DNA of 64,000 nucleotides, taken from Mycolicibacterium arenosum. GTDB lineage: Bacteria > Actinomycetota > Actinomycetes > Mycobacteriales > Mycobacteriaceae. A program made the translations under genes and the position numbers. A model generated the notes under the pieces. The model made no database searches and had not been told where the DNA came from. It worked only from the letters and a program-made list of their open reading frames with translations. Location: the NCBI RefSeq assembly GCF_024320865.1, contig NZ_JANDBD010000017.1, positions 62,001-126,000 of the forward strand, written 5' to 3'. Position 1 is the first letter of the stretch. Every line of letters starts with the position of its first letter. Below are positions 8,663-17,722 of this stretch, piece by piece.

Positions 8663-8817
8663 GACCTCGGGGGAAACCCACCTCAATTCGAATCACGGCA
8701 TGCCGGTGCGCTTTTGATGTTCACGGCGATACGGAGCAGCTACGACCGGATGGCGTGCCGCCAGCTGCTCGCGGCTGCTACGTGGACATCGAAGGTCGTC
8801 CTTGTTATCTTTTTGTG

Positions 8818-8830
8818 ATCTACGTAGTTG
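8818..8830. promoter_or_regulatory. BlaI-type half-palindrome upstream of NlpC/P60 gene
   Basis: ATCTACGTAGTTG contains the perfect octamer CTACGTAG. It is about 45 bases upstream of the ATG at 8873 and just after a T-rich TTATCTTTTTGTG stretch. The interval 8663-8817 holds no recognised gene. Confidence 0.6.
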
Positions 8831-8872
8831 GCCCATAGATGTCCCTGCGGTGTGAGGATATGTGCTTTGAGG

Positions 8873-9970
8873 ATGGACCGCCCTGCTGCGAAGCATCGAT
8901 CGGCAGGTGCTCTCATCGTGGCGATCGCGTTGGTGGTGTCCGTCGGTGGCTCGGCGGGCACCGGCTGGGCCGACCCGGCTGCCGACGCCCTGGCCCGCAT
9001 GACGGAACTGTCTCGCGAAGCTGAGCGAACCACGGAAGCCATCTACTCGGCCGAGATGGACCTCGAAGCGAAGCTCGCCGCCCAGCGCCTAGCCGAGGAC
9101 GTTCAACGCACCGAGTCCGAGGCGTTGAGTACGGCGCGAGCCGACCTGAGCCAGTATCAGGACGTCGTGAATCAGGTGGCGGTTGCGGCCTACATGGGCG
9201 GCCCGAGCAGCGGCATCAGTGCCGCGCTGACCGCTGACTCTCCGCAAGTCCTGCTCGACGAACTGTCGTTGAACCGCCTCATGGCCACCCAGATGTCGAC
9301 CCGCGTCGCGGCCTTCCGTGCAGTGTCGTCTCGCGCCGAGAGTGCGACTCGAACGGCGGAGTCGTCGGTGCTGTCTGCGCGGACGGCGGCGGAGCAGGCG
9401 TCCACCGTGCGCGCAGATCTTCAATCCAAGCAGAGTCGACTACGCGCCCAGATCGCCGACGTGGAGGCGTTGTACCGGGCGTTGACTCCCGATCAGCGTG
9501 CAGCGCTTGCCGACCCGGGGCCGCCGACCCCACCCCCACCCCCGATCCCGCCGGTGACTGACCCCGCCGTCGTGGCGATGCCTGAGGCCGTGCCGTCGCC
9601 GGTAGAGCCGGGTCCGTCCGGCTCTCTCGAGGGTGCGACCGTCGTGCAAGCGGCGCTAACCCGTGTAGGCGCCCCGTACTCGTGGGGCGCGACCGGGCCT
9701 GACGCGTTCGACTGCTCGGGACTCATTAAGTGGGCTTTCCTGCAGAGTGGGAAGTCGTTGCCCCGGTCGAGCCAGGCGCTTGCGGCAGGCGGGCAACCCG
9801 TTGAAACGGCGGAGGTCCAGCCCGGCGACATCGTCACGTTCTACTCGGACGCGTCGCACGCCGGCATCTACATCGGCGACGGAAACATGGTGCACGCCTC
9901 GACATACGGCACCCCGGTCAAGGTGGCGCCGATCTCATCGGCTCCGATCTACAACGTGCGGCGGTACTAG
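8873..9970 (+). CDS. Secreted NlpC/P60 peptidoglycan hydrolase, RipA-like
   Basis: From the ATG at 8873 (GAGG just before it) the product is 365 residues: signal peptide to about residue 34 (ending GTGWA), a long coiled coil near 40-200 rich in Ala/Glu/Arg, a Pro linker, and an NlpC/P60 domain near 250-365. The catalytic Cys is in DAFDCSGLIKWAF; the His is in DASHAGIYIGDGNMVHAS. This is the layout of RipA/RipC endopeptidases, which cut D-iGlu-mDAP bonds in the wall, with the coiled coil as an inhibitory or docking segment. An upstream TTG (8828) is in frame but lies in the box and would spoil the signal peptide. The gene converges on the L,D-transpeptidase with a 4-base overlap. Confidence 0.9.
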   Translation: MDRPAAKHRSAGALIVAIALVVSVGGSAGTGWADPAADALARMTELSREAERTTEAIYSAEMDLEAKLAAQRLAEDVQRTESEALSTARADLSQYQDVVNQVAVAAYMGGPSSGISAALTADSPQVLLDELSLNRLMATQMSTRVAAFRAVSSRAESATRTAESSVLSARTAAEQASTVRADLQSKQSRLRAQIADVEALYRALTPDQRAALADPGPPTPPPPPIPPVTDPAVVAMPEAVPSPVEPGPSGSLEGATVVQAALTRVGAPYSWGATGPDAFDCSGLIKWAFLQSGKSLPRSSQALAAGGQPVETAEVQPGDIVTFYSDASHAGIYIGDGNMVHASTYGTPVKVAPISSAPIYNVRRY

Positions 9971-11217
9971 CCGGCCACGCTGGCGTTGCCCGCCTTCCAC
10001 TGATCCCACGGGATGTTCCAGTCGCCGAGCCCATCGGTACCGGACAGCGTGGGACCCACCGTGTTGACGACCTCTACGATGTCGCCGCGTTTCGTGTTGT
10101 CGTAGAACCACTTTCCGTTCTCGGTGCTGGCGTTGAGGCAGCCGTGGCTGACGTTCGCGCGGCCCTGGCTTCCGACGGACCACGGGGCGGCATGCACGTA
10201 TATCCCGCTATAGGACATCTGCGTGGCCCAGTTGACCTCGGTGCGATAACCGTCGGGTGAGTTCACTGGAACGCCGTAAGTCGACGAGTCCATGACCAGG
10301 AACGAGTACCGATCGCCGATGATGTACGTGCCCTTGTCGGTCGGCGTCTTGTCCTTGCCCATCGAGATCGGCATGGTCTTCACGACATTGCCGTTGACCC
10401 GCACGGTCATGGTCTTGGTGGAGTCGTCGGCGGTCGCGATCACCTCGTCGCCGATTGTGAAGCGATTCGTCACGTTGTCCTGGCCGAACAACCCGTCGCC
10501 CAGATCGACTCCGTACGTGTTCACTTGAACTTCAACCGACGTACCGGCCTTCCAGTATTGCGCAGGGCGCCAACGCACCTCGCGATCGCTCAACCAGTAG
10601 AAAGCACCCTCAACGGGGGGGTTGGCGGTGACGGTTATCGCCCGCTGCGCGGCGAGTCGGTCGGGGATCGGTTCGTCGAACCGCACCGCGACGGGCTGCC
10701 CCACGCCCACCGCCTCGCCGTTGTTCGGCAACACGTACGGCATCGTGAGGTTCTGCGGGGAATGCGTCTGGAAAGTGGCACTGTTGCGCGCCACACCGCC
10801 AAGCCCCAGTGCCTCCGCGTTCAACGTGTACGTCCGGTTGTAGCCCAGCGGCTCCGCCGAACGCCAGGTCACACCGTCCGAGCTCAACTCACCCGCGACC
10901 ACCCGCCCTTCTTCGTTGACGAGAGTCACTGCGCCCAGCACGCCGGCCGCAGCACTGACCGTCACCGGCGAGTCCACCGAAACCCCGACATCGCCCTCGG
11001 TGACCGACGCACGCAAGCTGGGAACGAGTAGGTCGCCGTAGGGGGTGCCCTTATCCACGATCGCAGCATCGGGCACCTCCTGCGGTGCTGACGAAGACGA
11101 CGGGTTGTTGTCGCACGAGATGAGCCCCACGGCGAGCCCGGCAACGGTCATGAGCACCAGCAACGTCCACCAGATGCCGCGACGTTGACGTACCGCCGCG
11201 GATTGAATCCGTGTCAT
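9967..11217 (-). CDS. L,D-transpeptidase (LdtMt2-like, lipoprotein)
   Basis: The 416-residue product begins with a signal segment ending in a lipobox-like GLISC (Cys near residue 35). It then has two Ig-like domains (about 60-150 and 150-260) and a YkuD catalytic domain (about 260-400). The catalytic signature is SHGCLNAS with Cys near residue 360; the His of IYVHAAPWS precedes it. LdtMt2-type enzymes form the 3-3 mDAP crosslinks of mycobacterial peptidoglycan, which resist most beta-lactams except carbapenems. The box at 11262-11282 lies about 45 bases upstream of the ATG. Confidence 0.93.
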   Translation of the reverse strand: MTRIQSAAVRQRRGIWWTLLVLMTVAGLAVGLISCDNNPSSSSAPQEVPDAAIVDKGTPYGDLLVPSLRASVTEGDVGVSVDSPVTVSAAAGVLGAVTLVNEEGRVVAGELSSDGVTWRSAEPLGYNRTYTLNAEALGLGGVARNSATFQTHSPQNLTMPYVLPNNGEAVGVGQPVAVRFDEPIPDRLAAQRAITVTANPPVEGAFYWLSDREVRWRPAQYWKAGTSVEVQVNTYGVDLGDGLFGQDNVTNRFTIGDEVIATADDSTKTMTVRVNGNVVKTMPISMGKDKTPTDKGTYIIGDRYSFLVMDSSTYGVPVNSPDGYRTEVNWATQMSYSGIYVHAAPWSVGSQGRANVSHGCLNASTENGKWFYDNTKRGDIVEVVNTVGPTLSGTDGLGDWNIPWDQWKAGNASVAG

Positions 11218-11261
11218 GAATGCCGACCCCTTGGTATTCGCGAAACTGTTACGCCCACATC

Positions 11262-11282
11262 TTACGTACTATCTACGTAGAC
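11262..11282. promoter_or_regulatory. BlaI-type box between the L,D-transpeptidase and lnt
   Basis: Two half-sites, TTACGTAC (11262-11269) and CTACGTAG (11273-11280), are separated by TAT. It lies between divergent genes: about 45 bases from the leftward transpeptidase and 75-90 from the rightward lnt operon. It can plausibly control both. Confidence 0.7.
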
Positions 11283-11354
11283 GGCGCCTCGGGCCGAACG
11301 TGCGCTCGGAGGTGAGCGCTCGGCGGGCAGCGGCCATGGAGGTAATCCTTGTCA

Positions 11355-12989
11355 ATGACGAGCACGTTGCGAAGTCGAATCACCGGTTTCGGGTCAGGGC
11401 GTCGTCGACCATGGGGTTTCACGGGTTCGCGAGTCGCAGCGGCATCGTGCGGAGGCTTGGCGGTATGCGCCAGTTTCCCTCCGATCGGAGCATGGCCAGC
11501 AGCGATCGTTGGCTTCGCACTGCTGGCGTGGGCACTTAACGACCCGACGACGGTGGTCGGCGGAATGGGTCTCGGCTTCGTGTTCGGCTTATTCTTCTAC
11601 CTGCCGCTACTGCCGTGGACCGGCATCTTCGTGGGGTCGATGCCGTGGGTCGCGCTCAGCATGATGTGTGCACTGTTCCCGGCATTGTTCGGGTTCGTGG
11701 CAGTCGTGTTACGCCCTCTGCCGGGCTGGCCGGTCTGGTGGGCGTCGTGTTGGGTAACCGCCGAATGGCTCAAGAGCGCTGTTCCGTTCGGTGGATTTCC
11801 CTGGGGGGTGGTCGGTTTCGGCCAGGCCGACGGACCGCTGGCTCCTTACGCACGCATCGGCGGTGTGACGCTGGTGTCATTCGTCGTGGTCCTCGCCGGG
11901 TTCCTCGGGTTCGCTGTCGTCATTCGGATCACGGCGCGTCGCGACTCGCACGCCGACGGTGTGGCCTGGCGGGCTGCGGCGGGCCTCCTGTTGCTTGGCA
12001 CCGGAGCCATCGCGTCGGGGGTACTCGTGAGACAGCAGAACACCGGTGAGACTTCGCCGGGCTTGACCGTCGCCGCGATCCAGGGGAACGTTCCGAGGCT
12101 CGGCCTGGATTTCAACGCCCAACGCCGTGCGGTCCTGGCGAACCACGTCGAGATGACCAAGCGTCTCGCCCGCGACGTCGCCGCCGGCGCCACCGACCGA
12201 CCGCAGCTGGTCATCTGGCCGGAGAACTCCTCGGACGTGGACCCCCTCGTCGACGCCACCGCTGCAACGCAGATCTCGTCAGCGGCGCAGGCCGTGGCGG
12301 CGCCGGTCGTGGTGGGAGCCGTGTTGGCGGGTCCGGTAGAGGCAGGACGCAGGCAGACCACCACGAACAGCGTCATCGTGTGGTCACCGGACAGCGGCCC
12401 CGGACAACGCCACGACAAGAAGATCCTGCAGCCCTTCGGCGAGTACCTCCCCATGCGCGATTTCTTCCGGTTCTTCTCCGCCTACGCTGACCGGGCGGGC
12501 AACTTCGTGCCCGGTGGCGGCGCGGGAGTGGTTCAAGCCGCCGGTGTGACGGTGGGCGTGGCTACGTGCTGGGAACTGGTTTTCGACCGGGCGCCTCGAG
12601 ATGCCGTGCGCAATGGCGCGCAGGTGCTGGTCGTACCATCCAACAACGCGACGTTCAACGAATCGATGAGCCGACAACAGTTGGCATTCGCGAAGATTCG
12701 CGCAATAGAACACGACCGACCCGTCGTCGTCGCCGCCACCACGGGGATCAGCGCAATCATCGAGCCCGACGGAACGGTGACCGATGAGACCGAGTTCTTT
12801 GAGGCCGGATACCTGGTCGACGCGGTCACGCCCACAGCAACGGCCTCCCCGGCCACCCGGTGGGCGCCATCGGTGCAGGCCCTCCTGTTGGCCGTCACCG
12901 TCGGGGCGGTCGCTGCGGTGGCGATGAAACGACGTGGCGCCAGAACCGTCAGCGAGGAGGGACGTGCCGGCGATGACCAGGAGCGATAG
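11355..12989 (+). CDS. lnt: Apolipoprotein N-acyltransferase
   Basis: The 544-residue product has an N-terminal block of about seven TM helices (to residue 225), a CN-hydrolase domain (about 230-490) and a final TM near 510. The Glu-Lys-Cys triad is visible: Glu in WPENSSD, Lys in DKKILQPFGEYLP, Cys in VGVATCWELVFD. Lnt transfers the third acyl chain to lipoproteins. This fits the several lipoproteins encoded here (DUF305 proteins, TlpA-like, transpeptidase). GGAGG at 11339-11343 is 5 bases before a TTG at 11349 and 11 before the ATG at 11355, so either may be used. No Ppm1 fusion is present. It heads the lnt-tlpA-ctaG unit. Confidence 0.92.
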   Translation: MTSTLRSRITGFGSGRRRPWGFTGSRVAAASCGGLAVCASFPPIGAWPAAIVGFALLAWALNDPTTVVGGMGLGFVFGLFFYLPLLPWTGIFVGSMPWVALSMMCALFPALFGFVAVVLRPLPGWPVWWASCWVTAEWLKSAVPFGGFPWGVVGFGQADGPLAPYARIGGVTLVSFVVVLAGFLGFAVVIRITARRDSHADGVAWRAAAGLLLLGTGAIASGVLVRQQNTGETSPGLTVAAIQGNVPRLGLDFNAQRRAVLANHVEMTKRLARDVAAGATDRPQLVIWPENSSDVDPLVDATAATQISSAAQAVAAPVVVGAVLAGPVEAGRRQTTTNSVIVWSPDSGPGQRHDKKILQPFGEYLPMRDFFRFFSAYADRAGNFVPGGGAGVVQAAGVTVGVATCWELVFDRAPRDAVRNGAQVLVVPSNNATFNESMSRQQLAFAKIRAIEHDRPVVVAATTGISAIIEPDGTVTDETEFFEAGYLVDAVTPTATASPATRWAPSVQALLLAVTVGAVAAVAMKRRGARTVSEEGRAGDDQER

Positions 12990-13635
12990 TGGACCGTTGC
13001 ACCGTCATGGCGGAGCTCGCTACACCGGGCGGCGACGCCTCGCCACCGTCGGCGCCGCGGTACTGCTCGTCGCCGCAGCCGGCGGGTGTTCCAGCGGTGA
13101 CGACGCGGTTGCGCAGGGAGGCTCCTTTGAATTCGTTTCACCTGGTGGAAAAGTCGACATCTACTACGACCCCCCGGAGACCCGCGGTCGTCCGGGGCTG
13201 ATACGGGGACCTGATCTCATGGACCCCAACCGCACGGTGTCCCCGGATGACTTCACCGGGCAGGTCGTCGTAATCAACGTCTGGGGCCAATGGTGTGGCC
13301 CGTGTCGCACGGAGATGCCGGAGCTGCAACAGGTGTACGACGCGACACGTGGCGAGGGAGTGGCGTTCCTGGGCATCGACGTGCGCGACAACAACCGCCA
13401 GGCAGCAGTGGACTTCGTCGTCGACCGCGAGATCACCTTCCCCTCGATCTACGACCCGCCCATGCGCACGATGATCGCCCTCGGAGCGAGTTACCCCACC
13501 ACGGTGATCCCGTCAACGATCGTCCTCGATCGTCAGCACCGTGTGGCGGCCGTGTTTCTGCGGGCGCTGTTGGCCGAGGATCTCGAGCCGCTAGTGAGGC
13601 GGCTCGCGCGCGAAACGATCGACCCCGTCCCATGA
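12973..13635 (+). CDS. TlpA/ResA-like thioredoxin lipoprotein
   Basis: The ATG at 12973 lies inside the lnt 3' end (17-base overlap). The 220-residue product has a lipoprotein signal with lipobox AAAGGC (Cys near residue 36) and a thioredoxin fold near 75-215. The redox motif is WGQWCGPCRTEMPEL, and a cis-Pro region follows (YPTTVIPST). TlpA/ResA proteins reduce apocytochrome c or the copper-site thiols of oxidase subunit II outside the membrane, receiving electrons from CcdA (found at 32.5 kb). Its stop overlaps the ctaG-like ATG (ATGA). Confidence 0.9.
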   Translation: MTRSDSGPLHRHGGARYTGRRRLATVGAAVLLVAAAGGCSSGDDAVAQGGSFEFVSPGGKVDIYYDPPETRGRPGLIRGPDLMDPNRTVSPDDFTGQVVVINVWGQWCGPCRTEMPELQQVYDATRGEGVAFLGIDVRDNNRQAAVDFVVDREITFPSIYDPPMRTMIALGASYPTTVIPSTIVLDRQHRVAAVFLRALLAEDLEPLVRRLARETIDPVP

Positions 13636-14612
13636 TCGGTGAGCTCGTACTTCCTACCACTCCGCCGTCGTTGTCGACAATGCTCGCGTGGCTTCCGCCG
13701 CCGGTTCCGTTGCTTCCAGTCGCGGCAATCGGATTGGCGGTCTGGTACCTGCTCGCCGTGCGCGTCGTCAGAGCGAAAGGCCGCACATGGCCGTGGACGC
13801 GAACGACGAGTTTCCTGGCAGGATGTCTCGCACTGGCGGCGGTAACGGGCCTCGCCATCGACAGCTACGGCTATCGACTGTTCAGCGCCTTCATGTTTCA
13901 GCACCTCACGCTGTCGATCCTCGTCCCGCCGCTTCTGGTGTTAGGGGGTCCTGGGCGCTTGTTGCTCAGGTCCACGCCTCATCACGGCGTTGGACGCTGG
14001 GTCCTGATCGCCGCGTTGAGCGGACTCCGCTGCCGTGTGAGCAGGATCGTGCTCAATCCTGGCTTCACCATCCCGGTGTTCCTACTGAGCTACTACGGCC
14101 TCTATCTTTCGAATCTGTTCGACGCGGCGGCAGCCAGCGTCGCGGGTCATGTCGCGCTGCAGGTCTTCTTCCTCGTGAGCGGCCTCTTGTTCATCTTGCC
14201 GATCTTGTCGACCGGACCGATGCCGGTCCGGCAGAGCAATCTGGGCCGCTTCTTCGACATCTTCGTGGAGATGCCGCTGCACGTGTTCATCGGTGTGATT
14301 CTGATGATGGCGCCCCGAGCGCTCACCGAAACCTTCGCGAATCCTCCCGTCAGCTGGAACGTCGACCCGGTCGCCGATCAGGGGGTCGCCGGTGCCCTGG
14401 CGTGGTCCTACGGCGAGCCCGTGGCCGTACTGACGACGCTGATCTTCGCCATCCGGTGGCGTCGTGACGAGGAATCCGAGTCGGCAAAGAGGGAAGCCGA
14501 CGTCGAACGCGACGCCGCGGAACTCGCGGCCTACAACGCATTCTTGCGCGGTCTCCATGAGCAACCACCGAGATCGACCCCTGGGCGAGGGACGTCCGAC
14601 GAGCGCGGCTGA
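13632..14612 (+). CDS. CtaG-family cytochrome oxidase assembly membrane protein
   Basis: The start ATG overlaps the tlpA-like stop. The 326-residue product has about seven TM helices. Family signatures include FSAFMFQHLTLSILVPPLLVLG (about residues 90-110) with the membrane His, and later FFDIFVEMPLHVFIGVILM (about 205-225). CtaG proteins of the caa3 type help insert copper into haem-copper oxidases. A second CtaG domain occurs in the CopD fusion at 33.4 kb, so the region has two. Placement after Lnt and TlpA makes a compact envelope-maturation operon. Confidence 0.88.
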   Translation: MIGELVLPTTPPSLSTMLAWLPPPVPLLPVAAIGLAVWYLLAVRVVRAKGRTWPWTRTTSFLAGCLALAAVTGLAIDSYGYRLFSAFMFQHLTLSILVPPLLVLGGPGRLLLRSTPHHGVGRWVLIAALSGLRCRVSRIVLNPGFTIPVFLLSYYGLYLSNLFDAAAASVAGHVALQVFFLVSGLLFILPILSTGPMPVRQSNLGRFFDIFVEMPLHVFIGVILMMAPRALTETFANPPVSWNVDPVADQGVAGALAWSYGEPVAVLTTLIFAIRWRRDEESESAKREADVERDAAELAAYNAFLRGLHEQPPRSTPGRGTSDERG

Positions 14613-14657
14613 CGAACACGTCTCGAGCACCTGCGAAGCCCGAGCGAGGAACGACGC

Positions 14658-15386
14658 TCAGCGACTCAGGGCCTCCAGGGCGGAGATCTCGGCTTGTTGC
14701 TCTTGGATGAGCGACCGTGCCACCGCCATCGCTCCGGGATGCGATCCGGACTGCAGCTGAGATCGTGCCGCGGAGATCGTGAACTGGTTCTGCCGGATCA
14801 TCAGGTCGACGAACACGCCTGTCGCGCCCGGCTCGATCGAGTCGCGGAGGACACGGTAGTCGGCGTCGGTGGCGAGGGGGTGCTGGCCGCGCTGAACCTT
14901 CACTCCTGACTCCGATTGTGGCGGATCGGGACTAACGGTCATCGGGGTGAAGCCCCACTCCAGGAGGAACGACTGCAGCTCGCGTGTGCGGCCGGTGTTG
15001 TTCGCGGCGATCCGACGCGCGATGTCGGCCGCGTCAGGTTCCACGTCGTTCTTGACGACGAGCAGCTCGCCTAGGGCGACCGCTTGAGCGCCGTGCTCAA
15101 TGATGTCGCGCGCGAACAGCACATCGAACCTGGTGTGCGGCTCGTCGGCGACAGCGGCCGAAGCGCTCGGAGGGGTGGGCGACGAGACACCTGCCGTGTC
15201 AACGCATCCCGTGGTGCTGAGCAGCCCTAGTGTCGACACCATTGCCCACCATGACCGCGCGCGCGAACCGGTAACCGACGGCGTCCTGCCGCGAATGCGG
15301 CGCGTCGGCATGGCGATGATCTTGATGGCACTGGTGTCGAGTGCTCCGACGAGACGCCGGCCACGGCCCGCCGAGGAGCGCACCAT
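14658..15386 (-). CDS. DUF305 lipoprotein, metal-binding His largely lost
   Basis: The ATG at 15386 is fixed by AGGAGGT on the minus strand six bases upstream (15393-15399). The 242-residue product has an unusually long N-terminus before a lipobox STTGC (Cys near residue 61). The DUF305 four-helix domain follows from about 85. Family motifs are eroded: MIPHHAQAVEL of the paralogue at 35.3 kb is here DIIEHGAQAVALG, and MITHHEGAIAMA is here MIRQNQFTISAA. DUF305 proteins are ferritin-like-fold periplasmic proteins linked to copper or iron handling. This copy may have lost metal binding. The regulon box lies directly against its Shine-Dalgarno. Confidence 0.85.
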   Translation of the reverse strand: MVRSSAGRGRRLVGALDTSAIKIIAMPTRRIRGRTPSVTGSRARSWWAMVSTLGLLSTTGCVDTAGVSSPTPPSASAAVADEPHTRFDVLFARDIIEHGAQAVALGELLVVKNDVEPDAADIARRIAANNTGRTRELQSFLLEWGFTPMTVSPDPPQSESGVKVQRGQHPLATDADYRVLRDSIEPGATGVFVDLMIRQNQFTISAARSQLQSGSHPGAMAVARSLIQEQQAEISALEALSR

Positions 15387-15398
15387 ATCCAGACCTCC

Positions 15399-15423
15399 TG
15401 AGTTAGTCAGTAGGCAGCGTACG
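15399..15423. promoter_or_regulatory. BlaI-type box at the DUF305 gene start
   Basis: A diverged copy: AGTTAGTCAGTAG followed by GCGTACG. Its left edge touches the Shine-Dalgarno CTCAGGAGGT (minus strand), the same arrangement as at blaI. The transcript leader must therefore be very short. Confidence 0.5.
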
Positions 15424-15646
15424 GCGCGCCCAGCTCAACGGCCGATTAGGACGCCGGACGAAATTCGCGTTCGCGGCTCAGGCATGCAGGTCGTGAAGTT
15501 AGTGTCGTGTGCGGTGCACCTGCACCGCGGAGTTGGACAGGGGGAGACGGCGCTGTGGCGGGATGGTCGACGACAGGGTCCGAAGTCTGCGACGTCCCGG
15601 CGCCTGCAGTGCCTCTCTACGCGCCTCCGCAGTTCGCGCACAGTGA

Positions 15647-16395
15647 GTGTGCCCGGTGAGCCTAGTCGGCCAAGCGGCGTTTCTAGTCAGCTTCCCCGTC
15701 GCTGCATCCGCTATCGGGGCCGGCATCGCAGCCGTTCGCCCACCCGGACCGCGCGTGGTCAGTGCGATCCAACATTTCGCGGCAGGCGTGGTGATTGCGG
15801 CCCTCGCGGGCGAGGTACTGCCCGACTTACGCGGCGAGGGCAATCTCGGGTGGGCGGTGACGGGGTTCGTTTGCGGGGTGACGCTGGTGCTGGGTTTGGC
15901 GGCGTACGGACGTCTCGTCGATCGCCGCCAACGTGATTCAGGATCGACTACGCGCACGCTGCCACTCGGGTTGCTCGTGGCGGTGGCAATCGATCTGTTG
16001 ATCGACGGACTCCTGGTTGGTCTCGGGGCGCGCGGCTGGGATCGACGCAGGCGCTGATCATCACCATCGCGCTCACGTTGGAGATCCTCTTCCTCTCGTT
16101 GTCGCTGGTCGCTGAACTCACCGGTCGCGGACTCGGCGCGATGCGCGCTACCGCGGTGTGCACGGCACTCGGTCTCGTCACCGCCGTCGGGGCGGTAGGC
16201 GCTGCGGCCCTGCTGGCCGGAGTAGGCGCCGCCGTGCTGGCTTTCGTGCTCGCGTTCGGCGCTGCTGCGCTTCTCTACCTGGCAGTCGAAGAGCTGCTCG
16301 TCGAAGCACACGATCAGGCCGAGACGACCTTACTCAGCGCGATGCTCTTCGGGGGCTTCTTATGCATCTACGTCCTCGGTGAGCTCGCCGCCTAA
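15647..16395 (+). pseudogene. ZIP-like metal transporter gene with a -1 frameshift
   Basis: The first frame (15647-16057) has TM helices and a family-like SAIQHFAAGVVIAALAGEVLP near residues 37-57, then AIDLLIDGLLVGLG. The downstream frame (to 16395) continues with STQALIITIALTLEILFLSL and ends in further TM helices. Joined, they give about 249 residues and eight TM segments, resembling ZIP-family divalent metal permeases. The break lies in the GC-rich 16025-16036 stretch and needs one added base. A GTG at 15656 is an alternative start. If intact it would move Zn, Fe or similar metals. Confidence 0.7.
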
Positions 16396-16510
16396 TCCGA
16401 GCGGGGCCGAGCGCCTGTGCCCACGATGACCCATGCGCTCCGCCATCGCCCGAGCCACTTCATGTCTGGACCGTGTGGCCATATACGGAGTGAAACAGTA
16501 GATTGAGTTC

Positions 16511-16714
16511 GTGGAAAGTGCATCAGCAGTGTTCTGCCACGGACCGCGGTCGAGGTGGGACCGACCGGGGCACGCGCCGCGGAAGGCGCGCAAGGGTTTC
16601 CGATGGATCGCGGCAGCACTCCTGGTGGCACTGGCGTTGGCGGCGGCAGCCTTGGTAGCGGCCGACCCGGCGACGGGTCACACGACGGGAATGGTTGAGA
16701 GCGTGCGCATTTGA
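16511..16714 (+). CDS. Possible small single-pass membrane protein
   Basis: A 67-codon frame from GTG encodes a basic N-terminus and one clear hydrophobic helix near residues 32-52 (WIAAALLVALALAAAALVAA), then a short hydrophilic tail. There is no good Shine-Dalgarno and no recognised family. It lies between the ZIP-like gene and the blaR-like gene, on the opposite strand to the latter. Confidence 0.4.
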   Translation: MESASAVFCHGPRSRWDRPGHAPRKARKGFRWIAAALLVALALAAAALVAADPATGHTTGMVESVRI

Positions 16715-16777
16715 GGTGGGCCGAGCGCAGTATGCGATCTCCGATCTCAGAGACGATTCAAGGCACCTCGGAGATGG

Positions 16778-17722
16778 TTACGCGAAACAGATCAAGACAC
16801 CCGACAGCGCGAGGACGAAGATGGTCATTGGTGTCGCGGCCATTGCAGCGACCGCCCCGCCCAGCGTGACCCGAGTTTGAACACGTGCGAAGCCCTTTTG
16901 CGGATCGGCGAGACGCTCAGCGCGGACGAGCACCGCGACACTTGCGGCGGCGAGAGCACGCGCCGGCGTGATGGCCCCCGACAGCATGAGGAGTCCTGCG
17001 AGTAGAGGTTGATTACCATGCCGCCGCGCGGCGGCGTCATCGGCGCACATTTCCAGCAGGGAGCCGATTTGCGTTGCGGCACTGGTGAACAGCTTGATCC
17101 TAGGCAACGCTGAGGCCAGGCCGCGTACTGCGGCGACCACGTATGCGTGACGCCCGTCGAGGTGAGCCCGTTCGTGGGCGACGACCGCCGCTAGTTGCGT
17201 TCTGTCAAGTGCGGCCAGTGCGGCAGTGGTCACAACGATCGCCGGCGGCCGGCCGGCCACGCAATACGCGGCAGGCTCGGTGGCCTCGATGACGATGACG
17301 TCGCTTCCGTCCGACCTGCCCACAAGGCGCACGGCGTCGGCATGATCGAAGGTGTGCGTGCGCATGCGCCTCAGCGCGAGGCCGACACGAACGCAGATCG
17401 CGACTAGGCTTCCGACGGCGATGACCACCGCAACTGTCGCGACGATTCGGGCAGGCCACCCCGCGTGACCCAGGAGTATCGCCTGAAGGCGTTCGAGACA
17501 CGACGCGATGAGGGCGTCGGGACTGTCCCAATGTCCGGCGGCTTCACACAGCAGCAGTGCAACCGCGGCAACCGAGCACCCGAGCACTGTCACGACGGCC
17601 GTCAGCCATGCAGTGATTGCCAACCGCGGAGCTCCGCCATCGGCAGTGATTCTGAGCAACAGCTTCGGGCCTGCCGCTAGGACAGCCACGACGTACAGCA
17701 GTAACGACGCCGCGACGGTCAT
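16778..17722 (-). CDS. M56 (BlaR/MecR-type) membrane metalloprotease
   Basis: The 314-residue product has TM helices near residues 5-25, 35-60, 90-115 and 285-312. The M56 zinc motif HERAH (AAVVAHERAHLDGRHAY) is near residue 190, and CADDAAARRHG near 230 follows the family pattern. It resembles M. tuberculosis Rv1845c and, like it, lacks the extracytoplasmic penicillin-binding sensor of staphylococcal BlaR1, so what it senses is unknown. Its ATG overlaps the blaI stop (ATGA), so the two are made together. The expected role is to cleave or trigger loss of the BlaI-like repressor when a signal arrives. Confidence 0.9.
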   Translation of the reverse strand: MTVAASLLLYVVAVLAAGPKLLLRITADGGAPRLAITAWLTAVVTVLGCSVAAVALLLCEAAGHWDSPDALIASCLERLQAILLGHAGWPARIVATVAVVIAVGSLVAICVRVGLALRRMRTHTFDHADAVRLVGRSDGSDVIVIEATEPAAYCVAGRPPAIVVTTAALAALDRTQLAAVVAHERAHLDGRHAYVVAAVRGLASALPRIKLFTSAATQIGSLLEMCADDAAARRHGNQPLLAGLLMLSGAITPARALAAASVAVLVRAERLADPQKGFARVQTRVTLGGAVAAMAATPMTIFVLALSGVLICFA

